A DNA stretch of 64,000 bases from Flavobacterium sp. UBA2787 (lineage in GTDB: Bacteria; Bacteroidota; Bacteroidia; Flavobacteriales; Flavobacteriaceae). The stretch is from the NCBI GenBank assembly GCA_002352205.1, contig DEHZ01000010.1:434245-498244 (forward strand). Direction: 5' to 3'. The notes beneath the pieces were generated by a model. It was not told where the DNA came from. It ran no database searches and saw only the letters and a list, made by a program, of their open reading frames with translations. The position numbers and the translations under genes were made by a program. The number at the start of each line of letters is the position of its first letter. The stretch's first letter is position 1. Below, in pieces: positions 27,346-36,455 of this stretch.

Positions 27346-28044
27346 TTAACCATTTACAAGCAAAGTTGACATTCCACCATCAACATGGAAAATCTGTCCT
27401 GAAATCCAACTACTTTTATCACTCAAAAGAAAAGTAGCCATTTGAGCCAAATCAACGGCTGTGCCAAATCGCTTGAGTGGATGACGTTCTGCTGATTTTT
27501 CTCGTTTCACATCATTATTTAAAAATTTATCTGCAAGCGGTGTATCCGTTAAGGAAGGTGCAATCACGTTGACTCTAATTTTAGGAGTGTATTCTGCGGC
27601 AAGAGCTTTTGCAAACCCTTCAATGGCTCCTTTAGCGGCGGCAACACTGGTGTGAAAAGGCATTCCCATACTCGCAGCCACACTACTGAAAAGCACAATA
27701 CTAGCTTGATTGGAAGCCGATAAGTTTGGTAAAATTGTCTGAATGACTTTTACCATACTAATAAAATTAATATGCATATCTGCTTCAAAAGTTTCCGGTT
27801 TGATGCCTTTGAACGGTCGTAAATTGATACTTCCAGGGCAATAAACTAATCCATCAATAACTTCGGGAAGTTTAGATGTATCTAATATATCTTTCGATGC
27901 ATCAAATGAAATATGAACTACATTCAACTCATCACTATTTTCAAATGTTCTTGAAGCAATATAAACTTTACATTCAAATTGTAATTCTTTTGCGATGGCA
28001 TATCCAATTCCATACGAACCACCTATTAATAAGATATTTTTCAT
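27346..28044 (-). CDS. SDR-family protein lacking the catalytic tyrosine
   Basis: The 232-aa Rossmann protein has the cofactor loop GGSYGIGYAIAKEL, VYCPGS in place of NNAG, a Ser at about 121 (LFSSVAAS) and the C-terminal VDGGMSTLL. At the YxxxK position it reads VAAAK, so Val134 replaces the catalytic Tyr while Lys138 is kept. The protein may therefore bind NAD(P) without ordinary dehydrogenase chemistry. It lies 3 bp after the SRPBCC gene and 42 bp before phrB, so a role linked to light or DNA damage is inferred from context only. Confidence 0.85.
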   Translation of the reverse strand: MKNILLIGGSYGIGYAIAKELQFECKVYIASRTFENSDELNVVHISFDASKDILDTSKLPEVIDGLVYCPGSINLRPFKGIKPETFEADMHINFISMVKVIQTILPNLSASNQASIVLFSSVAASMGMPFHTSVAAAKGAIEGFAKALAAEYTPKIRVNVIAPSLTDTPLADKFLNNDVKREKSAERHPLKRFGTAVDLAQMATFLLSDKSSWISGQIFHVDGGMSTLLVNG

Positions 28045-28047
28045 TTT

Positions 28048-28515
28048 TTATCCTTTAAATTCTCCAAAAAGTTCAATTAATTTTTTCTGACGATAATCAA
28101 ATATTTCCTTCAGTTTTGGTTTAACCAATATCGGATGAACCAATTGACCTAGAATTCCCACTGGAAGTTTATAGTCCACAATGTCTTCCATTTCAACTCC
28201 GCCCGGAATTTCTTTTAAAAAGTGTTTGTGATGCCACAATGAATAAGGACCAAATCGTTGTTCATCTACAAAATATTCCTTGTCGCGAACGTGCGTAATT
28301 TCGGTTACCCATTTTGTTGGAATGCCCAAAACCGGTGTCACAATATACTGTATAATTTGTCCGGGAAACATTGGTTTTTCTGCCCCACTCAAGATATTAA
28401 ATCCCATATAAGTAGGAGTAATAGTTTTTAAATTCTTTGGACTTGACAAAAATTCCCAAGCTTCATCAATAGAAATGGGAAGATTTTGTTTGGTGTGTAA
28501 TGTATATATTTTCAT
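28048..28515 (-). CDS. SRPBCC (START-like) ligand-binding protein
   Basis: The 155-aa protein has the SRPBCC pattern: LPISIDEAWEFLSSPKNLKTITP at the start, PGQIIQYIVTPVLGIPTKWVTEI and a C-terminal long helix (LKEIFDYRQKKLIELFG). It belongs to the group often annotated as a cell-division-inhibitor-like or COG4276 protein. It is the first gene of the photolyase operon. The dyad operator begins 23 bp upstream of the ATG. Confidence 0.86.
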   Translation of the reverse strand: MKIYTLHTKQNLPISIDEAWEFLSSPKNLKTITPTYMGFNILSGAEKPMFPGQIIQYIVTPVLGIPTKWVTEITHVRDKEYFVDEQRFGPYSLWHHKHFLKEIPGGVEMEDIVDYKLPVGILGQLVHPILVKPKLKEIFDYRQKKLIELFGEFKG

Positions 28516-28537
28516 ATAATTTTTTTGTAAAGATAAT

Positions 28538-28573
28538 TATTGTTTATTATTTTGAACAAAAAGTTAAACAAAA
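28538..28573 (-). promoter_or_regulatory. Dyad operator upstream of the photolyase operon
   Basis: TATTGTTTATT (28538-28548), 14 nt, GTTAAACAAAA (28563-28573) has the same half-sites and the same N14 gap as the two operators between rhodopsin and blh. A candidate minus-strand promoter overlaps it: TTG at 28559-28557 and TATCTTTA at 28535-28528, spacer 21 nt. Confidence 0.7.
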
Positions 28574-28654
28574 TATTTTCGATTTATACTTTCTTTAACA
28601 GTTTCTGCCAATTGGAAACTGTAAATTTGAAGAATTAACTAAACTTATTTAATT

Positions 28655-29506
28655 ATGAAAAAAATAGTACTAGTAGCGGTATTTTTTGTTGCTTCTTTCA
28701 CTTTATCAGCTCAAGTAAAAACTCCGGCAGCAAGTCCGAGAGCTAATTTTGAGCAAACAGTTGGATTAACCGATATTGAAATTGATTACAGCCGTCCGAG
28801 TGCAAAAGGCAGAGCAATTTTTGGTGACTTAGTTCCGTTCGGAAAAATTTGGAGAACAGGAGCCAACCAGAATTCAATGATTACTTTTAGTGATGATGTT
28901 ACGGTTGACGGAAAAACGTTGAAAAAAGGTAAATATGCACTTTTTGTTACGCCAAAAGCTGATAACTGGGAAGTGATTTTCTACACAAACACAGAAAACT
29001 GGGGAACACCTGAAAAATTTGAAGAGTCTAAAGTGGCCGCTCGTGTAAATGTGAAACCGGAAACGTTGAATCGTCACGTAGAAACTTTCACTATTTCATT
29101 GAATAATGTGGATAACGATTTTGCTCATCTAGAGTTTGCTTGGGAAAAAACGGTTGCTGCAGTAAAAATTGAAGTACCGACCAAGAAAACAGCGATGGCA
29201 AATATTGAAAAAGTATTAGCCGGACCTGCTGCTAGTGATTATTTTGCCTCAGCACAATATTATTATCAATCAAATGGTGATATCAAAAAAGCTTTGGAAT
29301 ATGTGAACAAAGCAACTGAAATGACTGCGGAAAAAGGAACACCATTTTGGTATAACCGTTTAAAATCTCTTATTCAAGCGAAAGCCGGAGACAAAAAAGG
29401 TGCAATTGAAACAGCAAAAGTCTCTTTAGAAGCAGCTGAAAAAGAGGGTAATGCAGATTATGTTAAAATGAACAAAGACAGCATTGCTGAGTGGAGTAAA
29501 AAATAA
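28655..29506 (+). CDS. DUF2911 domain secreted protein with C-terminal TPR-like helices
   Basis: The 283-aa protein has a signal peptide (MKKIVLVAVFFVASFTLSAQ). Residues about 25-175 are DUF2911: ASPRANFEQTVGLTDIEIDY, GRAIFGDLVPFGKIWRTGANQ, YALFVTPKADNWEVIFYTNT. The C-terminal 100 residues contain two helical TPR-like units. DUF2911 proteins are exported, with unknown function. A -7 element TAAATTTG sits at 28622-28629, 25 bp before the ATG. A strong terminator follows. Confidence 0.9.
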   Translation: MKKIVLVAVFFVASFTLSAQVKTPAASPRANFEQTVGLTDIEIDYSRPSAKGRAIFGDLVPFGKIWRTGANQNSMITFSDDVTVDGKTLKKGKYALFVTPKADNWEVIFYTNTENWGTPEKFEESKVAARVNVKPETLNRHVETFTISLNNVDNDFAHLEFAWEKTVAAVKIEVPTKKTAMANIEKVLAGPAASDYFASAQYYYQSNGDIKKALEYVNKATEMTAEKGTPFWYNRLKSLIQAKAGDKKGAIETAKVSLEAAEKEGNADYVKMNKDSIAEWSKK

Positions 29507-29526
29507 TCTTACTTTTTTATAAATTG

Positions 29527-29560
29527 AAAATCCTATCATTTCGTGTGATAGGATTTTTTT
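29527..29560. terminator. Terminator between DUF2911 and the TonB receptor gene
   Basis: AAATCCTATCA and TGATAGGATTT form an 11-bp stem with loop TTTCGTG, followed by a T tract. It serves the plus strand and probably also the opposing gene. Confidence 0.85.
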
Positions 29561-29573
29561 TATTTCTAATAGT

Positions 29574-31985
29574 TTAAAACGAAGTACGAACCGCTAAAAT
29601 TAGATTTCTTCCTGCGGCAGTAATTCCGGAGGAATAAGGTCGATACCGTTGATCTGTAATATTTTCAATTCCCCCGGAAAAAGACCAGGTTTCATTGAGT
29701 TTATATACTGATTTGAGGTTTAATGTGTACCAACTCGGCACATACGGATTTCCATTGGCATCGGCAGCATATAAATATTCTTTTTCAACTTCTGAAGGAG
29801 CTAAATCTTCTGCATTAATTTTGGAATTATAAACCAGTAATAAATCAGTTGTCCATTTATTGGTTTTAAAACTCAAGCGAGTATCTCCAAAAAATGGAGC
29901 TGCGTGTCGTAAAGGAGCAGTATCACCATTGTCTAATTCTTCTTCCCCTTTGGTCCAATTTGCGTTAGTTCTCCAATTTAAATTGGCTAAAAGTTCGACA
30001 TTTAATCCTGCTTGAATTCCATACACATTGGCTTTTGCAGCATTTTGAATGGCTTGAATATTACTTACTTCTCCTTGAAATTCGATAGTACTTTCTCCGT
30101 TTAATGTGAAATTTCTTCGCACTAGAGCATCTATCACATGCGTGTAAAATCCGGTTACATCAAATGAAATTGATTTACCTATTTTTTGTTGAATGCCAAT
30201 TTCAGCATTATACGCATATTCATATTCTAAATTTGGATTGGGAACTACTAAATTTCCGGGCGTACTCTCATAAATTTTTCCCACGTCATCCACATTCGGT
30301 GAACGAAAGGCTGTTCCGACGTTAAAAAATAAAGCTGTATTTTTTGCTGCCAAATATGTAAAACCCACACTTCCTGTAAAAGCACTCGTATTTATTTTAG
30401 TTTCATCAAACGGATAATCTACAAAGGTTTTGTCAAACGTTGCATCCAACCAAATTTGATTAAATCGTATTCCGGATTGAAAAGTGAATTTATCAGACAA
30501 TTTATTTTCATATTGCAAATAAGCCGCCAACGATTGCCATTTTGAACCATCGGGATAACGGGAAGGTGCATTTTGTTGTTCACGGCTTTCAATGTTTCTT
30601 TGAAATCCGGTTGAGTTTACATTATTCAAAATATATTCTAAACCGTAGGAGATTCTGTTTTTTGAACCAAATTTTTTAATAAAGTCAAAGTTAACAGAGT
30701 AGGCATCAACATTTTCAATATTGCTATATCTAGTTAGTCCATTCAAGTTTCTGTTATGACGACTTTCTTCAAATTGTTGAAAACCAGCATTAAACTGAGC
30801 TTTATCAAACCATTTATTCCCTTTTGTAAAATTAATTTTTAGATGATGCATCGTCCATTCTTGCGGACCATAGTACCATTCTGCAAAGCGAAGATTGCCG
30901 TTTCTTCGTCTTAATAATTGATCGTAGCGATTAAAATCGGAAGTAGTTGAATAGTGATAAGCATACGTAAATTTCCAAAATTCATTGGGTTGATAAGCTA
31001 CTTTTTGTATGAAATTGATTTGATTGTAACCGGAAGCTACTTGCATTTCACGGTTGTCATTTGTGATAATTTCATCCACACCGTCAATGGTTTGCACATA
31101 ATCTGGTCGAGTATAGGCATCCGGTCCGTGATTTCCCATTCTTAAATCTTCAAAATCACTAAATGATGCCGAAGTGACAAAAGCCCATTTTTTGGAAGAA
31201 ACATTCAAATCAAAATGTAATGTTTTTTCGTTATTGGCAGACGACCATCGGCTCATAACATTTCCAAAATAATATTGATTCTTATTGGGTGTGAATTCAG
31301 GTTCTAAAGTATAAAAATTCATAACTCCACCAATGGCATCGCTACCATAAATAACAGTTCCGGGTCCAAGAATGACCTCGGTATTTTGAATAGAATTAGC
31401 ATCAATTGAAATGATATTTTGCACATTTCCACTTCTAAAAATGGCGTTATTCATTCTTATCCCATCCACATTAATTAAAACTCTATTGGTTGCAAAGCCA
31501 CGAATCATTGGACTTCCACCTCCAAGTTGGCTTTTTTGAACAAATACTTTTCCGGTGTTCGTTAACAAATCGGCTGTGGTTTGCGGGTTGGCTAAAATTA
31601 TGTCTTTTGGTTTGAATGTAACGATGGAATTCGGTACACTTTTTTTGGATTCTTCCCACTTTGAAGCGGATAAAACTACTTCGTTAAGCGATGTGCTTTC
31701 CGGAGTTAAAAAGAGTTTAAATCCTAGTCTTTCAATCTGATTATAACTTAATGTCAATGTTTCATAGCCTAACATGCGGATATAGATTTTCTTTACATCT
31801 TTAAATTCAGTAAGATTAACAATCCCCATTTGATTAGTAACTGCTGAAAGTTTGGGTTGATTGGAATTAAATGTAACGGCTTCTAGGCTTTCACCTGAAA
31901 CTTCATCTTTAACGGTTACTTCTTGGGCAAATAATCCAAATGAAAACAACTGGATTAATATAAATCCAAGTAAATTTTTATGCAT
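29574..31985 (-). CDS. TonB-dependent outer-membrane receptor
   Basis: The 803-aa protein has a signal peptide (MHKNLLGFILIQLFSFGLFA), a short carboxypeptidase-regulatory-like domain (about 22-95), a plug domain (VVLSASKWEESKKSVPNSIVTF; GSPMIRGFATNRVLINVDG; VIYGSDAIGGVMNF) and a beta-barrel ending in LILAVRTSF with the terminal aromatic residue. The barrel resembles vitamin B12, siderophore or heme receptors, but the ligand cannot be assigned. The ATG at 31985 lies 7 bp after the symporter stop; upstream in-frame codons would overlap that gene. It is the last gene of the PIG-L operon. Confidence 0.9.
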   Translation of the reverse strand: MHKNLLGFILIQLFSFGLFAQEVTVKDEVSGESLEAVTFNSNQPKLSAVTNQMGIVNLTEFKDVKKIYIRMLGYETLTLSYNQIERLGFKLFLTPESTSLNEVVLSASKWEESKKSVPNSIVTFKPKDIILANPQTTADLLTNTGKVFVQKSQLGGGSPMIRGFATNRVLINVDGIRMNNAIFRSGNVQNIISIDANSIQNTEVILGPGTVIYGSDAIGGVMNFYTLEPEFTPNKNQYYFGNVMSRWSSANNEKTLHFDLNVSSKKWAFVTSASFSDFEDLRMGNHGPDAYTRPDYVQTIDGVDEIITNDNREMQVASGYNQINFIQKVAYQPNEFWKFTYAYHYSTTSDFNRYDQLLRRRNGNLRFAEWYYGPQEWTMHHLKINFTKGNKWFDKAQFNAGFQQFEESRHNRNLNGLTRYSNIENVDAYSVNFDFIKKFGSKNRISYGLEYILNNVNSTGFQRNIESREQQNAPSRYPDGSKWQSLAAYLQYENKLSDKFTFQSGIRFNQIWLDATFDKTFVDYPFDETKINTSAFTGSVGFTYLAAKNTALFFNVGTAFRSPNVDDVGKIYESTPGNLVVPNPNLEYEYAYNAEIGIQQKIGKSISFDVTGFYTHVIDALVRRNFTLNGESTIEFQGEVSNIQAIQNAAKANVYGIQAGLNVELLANLNWRTNANWTKGEEELDNGDTAPLRHAAPFFGDTRLSFKTNKWTTDLLLVYNSKINAEDLAPSEVEKEYLYAADANGNPYVPSWYTLNLKSVYKLNETWSFSGGIENITDQRYRPYSSGITAAGRNLILAVRTSF

Positions 31986-31992
31986 AACAATC

Positions 31993-33699
31993 TTAGTTAA
32001 GTTTAGGCTTTGATAAAACCTGAATAAAAAAGGACAATCCAATGGTAAGTGCTGCTCCAATTGCATTAAGCCATAAATATCCCAATATTTCTTTTCCGGA
32101 TGGATAAATATGAATGCATTGGTAATAAATCACAAAAATGACTAACTGACTAATTACACCACCATAAAAAATTGCATTTCCTTTAATAAATTTAATAAAG
32201 AATGCCACAAGAAATATGCCAAGAATGGTTCCGTAGAACACAGAACCAATGATATTGACTAATTGAATAAGATTTTCTACTAAAGTTCCGAAACAAGCAA
32301 AAAGAATAGCAATTGCTCCCCAAAGGAAAGTGAAAAATTTTGAAGCTAGAACAAAATGTTTATCTGATTTTTCACCTTTTATGTTCCGTTTATAAATATC
32401 GATTACGGTTGTGGATGAAAGAGCATTGAGTTCTGAAGCTGTTGACGACATGGCTGCTGAAAGAATAACTGCCAACAATAATCCCACTAATCCGGTTGGT
32501 AGATAATGCAGAATAAAATGAATAAACACATAATCTTTGTCGTTCGATTCTTGATTTAGACTTTTAATGATTGTTTTTGCTTCTTCTTTTAATAATTTTT
32601 CCTTTTCGTATAATCCAATCATTCTTTTTCGCAACGTTGGATTGTCAACATCAATGTTTAACTGATTGGCATAGGTGAGTGTTATAATTTTCTTTTCCTC
32701 ATGAATTTCTTCCAGTTCCAGTTGCAAAGCTTTGTATTCTTCGGCATAAATTGATTTTTCAACCGCAATTTGACTCGTTGGATTAAAATTTAGCGGCACT
32801 TTATTGAACTGAAAAAACACAAAAACCATTACTCCGGTAAGCAGAATAAAAAACTGCATCGGCACTTTCAGAAATCCGTTGAAAATAAGTCCGAGTTGAC
32901 TTTCGCGAACAGATTTTCCTGAAAGATACCGTTGCACTTGCGATTGATCGGTTCCAAAATAGGAGAGAGCCAAAAATAATCCACCGGTGATTCCGCTCCA
33001 AAATGTGTAGCGGCTGTTAGGATTAACAGAAAAATCAAGAATATTCATTTTTTCATTCACACCTGCAATTTGAAGAGCGTTGCTGAAAGAAACTTCTTCA
33101 GGTAAATAACTTAAAATTAAATAAAAAGCAATGAACATTCCAGACATAATGATGAACATTTGTTGCTTTTGGGTCACATTCACGGCTTTTGTTCCGCCGG
33201 AAACGGTGTAAATAATCACTAAAATACCAATAATGAAATTGAGTAAATTTAGATTCCATCCCAAAATGGAAGATAAAATAATGGCCGGAGCATAAATCGT
33301 AATTCCTGCTGCCAAACCTCTTTGAATTAAAAAAAGACCCGCTGCTAAACTTCTGGTTTTTAAGTCGAATCTATTTTCTAAAAATTCATAAGCTGTATAA
33401 ACATTGAGTTTATGATATATTGGTATAAAAAATATGCAGATAATTACCATAGCTATTGGCAATCCGAAGTAGAATTGCACAAACCCCATTCCATCATGAA
33501 AAGCTTGGCCGGGTGTAGAAAGAAAAGTAATCGCACTGGCTTGCGTTGCCATCACTGAAATTCCAATTGTCCACCATTTGGTTTCGTTATTTCCTAAAAT
33601 ATAATCTTTTACATTTTCGCTACCTTTTGTTTTCCATGCACCATAGACTACAATAAAAAGTAGCGTAAAAACGAGTATGAACCAATCGAGTGTTTGCAT
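31993..33699 (-). CDS. Sodium:solute symporter (SSS family)
   Basis: The 568-aa protein has 12-14 hydrophobic segments and SSS signatures: DYILGNNETKWWTIGISVMA near the N-terminus, GLFLALSYFGTDQSQVQRYL in the sodium/substrate core, and LLLAVILSAAMSSTASELNA late. A roughly 80-residue charged loop (about 290-370) is inserted between helices. The substrate is probably a small organic solute such as a sugar. It is encoded 3 bp after a 35-aa membrane protein and just before a TonB receptor, suggesting one uptake route across both membranes. Confidence 0.9.
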   Translation of the reverse strand: MQTLDWFILVFTLLFIVVYGAWKTKGSENVKDYILGNNETKWWTIGISVMATQASAITFLSTPGQAFHDGMGFVQFYFGLPIAMVIICIFFIPIYHKLNVYTAYEFLENRFDLKTRSLAAGLFLIQRGLAAGITIYAPAIILSSILGWNLNLLNFIIGILVIIYTVSGGTKAVNVTQKQQMFIIMSGMFIAFYLILSYLPEEVSFSNALQIAGVNEKMNILDFSVNPNSRYTFWSGITGGLFLALSYFGTDQSQVQRYLSGKSVRESQLGLIFNGFLKVPMQFFILLTGVMVFVFFQFNKVPLNFNPTSQIAVEKSIYAEEYKALQLELEEIHEEKKIITLTYANQLNIDVDNPTLRKRMIGLYEKEKLLKEEAKTIIKSLNQESNDKDYVFIHFILHYLPTGLVGLLLAVILSAAMSSTASELNALSSTTVIDIYKRNIKGEKSDKHFVLASKFFTFLWGAIAILFACFGTLVENLIQLVNIIGSVFYGTILGIFLVAFFIKFIKGNAIFYGGVISQLVIFVIYYQCIHIYPSGKEILGYLWLNAIGAALTIGLSFFIQVLSKPKLN

Positions 33700-33702
33700 G
33701 GA

Positions 33703-33810
33703 TTAGGAAAAATAAGTCTTAATAAAGTAAAACAAAATGATGTATAAAGCATTAGCAACTAACACCCAAATGTAAATGCTTTTTATGGCTATTTTTTTTT
33801 TCTCTTCCAT
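33703..33810 (-). CDS. 35-aa single-span membrane protein
   Basis: A short frame fills the gap between the PIG-L stop (3 bp upstream) and the symporter start (3 bp downstream). It begins MEEKKKIAIKSIYIW, with a Lys-rich N-terminus, one hydrophobic helix (IWVLVANALYIILFYF) and a short tail. The tight coupling and positive-inside layout argue that it is real. By position it may be an accessory subunit of the SSS symporter, as is known for some other solute:sodium symporters with small partner proteins; that is inference. Confidence 0.72.
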   Translation of the reverse strand: MEEKKKIAIKSIYIWVLVANALYIILFYFIKTYFS

Positions 33811-33813
33811 GTA

Positions 33814-36318
33814 CTAATTTGTTTTGGTTCCGATAGAAATCATGTTTGCAAACAAGCGATACGCTCCTGAAACACCTGCCGGAAGTTCTCTAAAGAAGCT
33901 CAAACCGGTGTAAATATAATATCCTTTTCCGTATTGAGCCACTAAAAGACCTCCGTTTTTTGGATCTTCACCTTTGTCGTTAGATGAGAGAATAGGGGTG
34001 AAGGTTGCGTCCCATTCGTTTGGATAATACAAACCTTGCTCTTGAACCCATCCTTTAAAATCGTTGGAAGTGATTTTGTTAGGAAAGTTTAAAATTTTAT
34101 GATTTGGAGACAAGAAACGAACCTCTGCATCTTCTTCTGTCACTCTGTCTCTTGATAATTTTAGTGAAAATGGAGCTAATTCTTTTACAGTAAGTTTTCC
34201 TGTTGTATTATATTGCACAATCATTGTATTGCCGGTTTTGACAAAATCGAATAATAATTGTTGTTTGAATGATAATTCGTCTACTGTATTGTAAGCTCTA
34301 ATTCCCATTACAACGACTTGAAAGTTTTGAAGATTTTCAAGTGTGATTTCTTCAGGTTTTAAAATCGTAACTTCATATCCCATTTGCGAAAGATAAAGCG
34401 GAACTTCATCGCCGGCTCCCATGATGTAAGCTATTTTTTCATTTTTGATGATGATATCTAACTTGCTGAATTTGGCTTCAGAATTTGCTAAAACTTGTTG
34501 TTGAGCAATGTGTTCGTATTGAATGTTGATTTGCTCTTTGTCTAATTTTTCGCCATCTACAACCAAATAACTTGTCGCTGTGATTTCAGCAGAATTTTTG
34601 GGAGGAGTGACTTCAAAATAAACCGTTGTTTCTCCACCTTTTTTGTTGATTTGGAATGGAATGGATTCGGGTGATACTTTCCAACCTTGAGCAACTGTAA
34701 GAAATGCATTTCCACTTACATCATCTTTTCCGGCTTTGATTTTTACACCAACCGATTTATTTTTTTCAGAATTAAAGATTTTTACTTTATCTAAAATCGA
34801 TGAAGTTGCTACCGGTACAACATCAAATGGTTTGTAAACTTCGCCTTTTACTTCATCATTATATTTGTAAATTACTTCTCGTTCAAAAGGAATTACAGTC
34901 CCATTAATTTCCACCAAAAAAGTAACCGAAATTGTTCTAATGATATCTGGTATTCCAATATTTTCTTGATTAGAAACGGCATACATTCCAACAGTTACTT
35001 GTTCTTTTAACCAATAGGGAGCAGTGTATTCCTGATTTTTATCAAGATTGAGCTCCACATCGATATACTGCGGTTGATTGTTTGTTAAAGGTGTAGTTGT
35101 AAAAGTTGTAATTGATGACGGTGAAGTGTTAATACCATTCAAAACCATTTGCTGATTACTGCGGTTAATGGCTTCAATTCTAACTTTTAATGTGCTTCCA
35201 GGAGTTGAACTTTGTGCTTCGGCAATAGCTTCTAAAAATAATCCGGCACATCCGGAGATGATTTTTTTTATTTCTTCGGTTTTGATCTTTTTCCAATGTT
35301 CGTCATCCAATTTTTGAATTAAGGAATAAGCTTCAATTAACTTTGGAATGCTCGCTGATGGATTTCTGAAATCAAAATCTTTTTCAATTTGAGTCACTAA
35401 TTTTCCAATTTCTGCTCCTCCTTTTACACGATTCCAAGATGTATCAATTCCTTCAAAAATATTTTTATTGTCTTTGGCTGCTTCACCTTTAATAAGTTCT
35501 AAATATTCAATTTCATCACCTCTTGAACCGGTGCTTCCGAATCCTTGTGATTGGTGGCGACTTCGGCTGAGAGCGGCAATTTCCTGATTTGATTTTCCAA
35601 AAGAAGGATAATAGACACCCATGTCAAAATTATTCAACTTGCTTTTGTCGGCTTTATCAAATTTTTCTTTCCCACCATAAAACCACCATGAAGTATTGAA
35701 AAACAATCTTTTAGGTTGCCAAGTAGAAGTAAATTTTAATTGATTTGGATAAACTTTTGGATCATTTGTTTGATCAAAAAGCTCAATCGAAAGCATTGCA
35801 GAAGAAGTGTGATGACCGTGTGTTGTTCTGGGTGAACGGTGGTCAAAACGATTAATGATAACATCCGGTTTAAATTTTCGGATGATGTAGATCATATCTT
35901 CAAGGACTTCATTTTTATTCCAAATTTTAAGGGTTTCATCAGGTACTTTTGAAAAACCAAAATCATTAGCACGAGTAAAAAATTGCTCCCCGCCGTCTAT
36001 TTTTCTGGCTTCTAATAATTCTTGGGTTCTAATTACGCCTAATAATTCACGTAATTCTGTTCCGATAAGATTCTGACCACCATCCCCTCGAGTAATAGAT
36101 AAATAACCAGTTCTGGCTTTTACATGATTAGCCATGTAGGAAATTAATCGCGTATTTTCGTCATCCGGATGAGCAGCAACATATAATACAGAACCTAAAA
36201 AATTAAGTTTTTGAATCTGATGATAGATTTCCACCGAAGACGGTTTTTGCGGCTGTTGAGCCAATAAAGTTGAAGCAAAAAGTAATAATAAAAGTATAAA
36301 GTATTTTTTTAACCCCAT
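33814..36318 (-). CDS. Secreted PIG-L family deacetylase
   Basis: The 834-aa protein has a signal peptide (MGLKKYFILLLLLFASTLLAQ) and an N-terminal LmbE/PIG-L domain with the zinc motif AHPDDE, TRGDGGQN and the later HGHHTSS. PIG-L enzymes remove acetyl groups from GlcNAc-containing small molecules. The C-terminal about 500 residues form beta-sandwich and glutamine-amidotransferase-like regions (YIMGAGDEVPLYLSQMGYEV). ATG 36318 is preferred to GTG 36327. A -7 element TATATTTG lies at 36352-36345. It heads an operon with a small membrane protein, a symporter and a TonB receptor. Confidence 0.9.
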   Translation of the reverse strand: MGLKKYFILLLLLFASTLLAQQPQKPSSVEIYHQIQKLNFLGSVLYVAAHPDDENTRLISYMANHVKARTGYLSITRGDGGQNLIGTELRELLGVIRTQELLEARKIDGGEQFFTRANDFGFSKVPDETLKIWNKNEVLEDMIYIIRKFKPDVIINRFDHRSPRTTHGHHTSSAMLSIELFDQTNDPKVYPNQLKFTSTWQPKRLFFNTSWWFYGGKEKFDKADKSKLNNFDMGVYYPSFGKSNQEIAALSRSRHQSQGFGSTGSRGDEIEYLELIKGEAAKDNKNIFEGIDTSWNRVKGGAEIGKLVTQIEKDFDFRNPSASIPKLIEAYSLIQKLDDEHWKKIKTEEIKKIISGCAGLFLEAIAEAQSSTPGSTLKVRIEAINRSNQQMVLNGINTSPSSITTFTTTPLTNNQPQYIDVELNLDKNQEYTAPYWLKEQVTVGMYAVSNQENIGIPDIIRTISVTFLVEINGTVIPFEREVIYKYNDEVKGEVYKPFDVVPVATSSILDKVKIFNSEKNKSVGVKIKAGKDDVSGNAFLTVAQGWKVSPESIPFQINKKGGETTVYFEVTPPKNSAEITATSYLVVDGEKLDKEQINIQYEHIAQQQVLANSEAKFSKLDIIIKNEKIAYIMGAGDEVPLYLSQMGYEVTILKPEEITLENLQNFQVVVMGIRAYNTVDELSFKQQLLFDFVKTGNTMIVQYNTTGKLTVKELAPFSLKLSRDRVTEEDAEVRFLSPNHKILNFPNKITSNDFKGWVQEQGLYYPNEWDATFTPILSSNDKGEDPKNGGLLVAQYGKGYYIYTGLSFFRELPAGVSGAYRLFANMISIGTKTN

Positions 36319-36344
36319 TGAATGCACAGTTTTTCAGTAAAAGT

Positions 36345-36352
36345 CAAATATA
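36345..36352 (-). promoter_or_regulatory. -7 element of the PIG-L operon
   Basis: On the minus strand TATATTTG matches TAnnTTTG exactly, 27 bp before the ATG at 36318. No TTG at the usual distance was found. Confidence 0.5.
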
Positions 36353-36397
36353 GTGAATTAAATAAGTTGATTTTTTAATTAGAATTTCTTTAACAAT

Positions 36398-36435
36398 AAA
36401 AAAACAGTCCGAATAAATAACTCATTCAGACTGTC
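36398..36435 (-). terminator. Terminator after the 36456 gene
   Basis: On the minus strand GACAGTCTGAAT and ATTCGGACTGT pair with one wobble around a 9-nt loop and are followed by seven T residues. Confidence 0.82.
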
Positions 36436-36455
36436 TTCCCTTATTAAAACCAATT

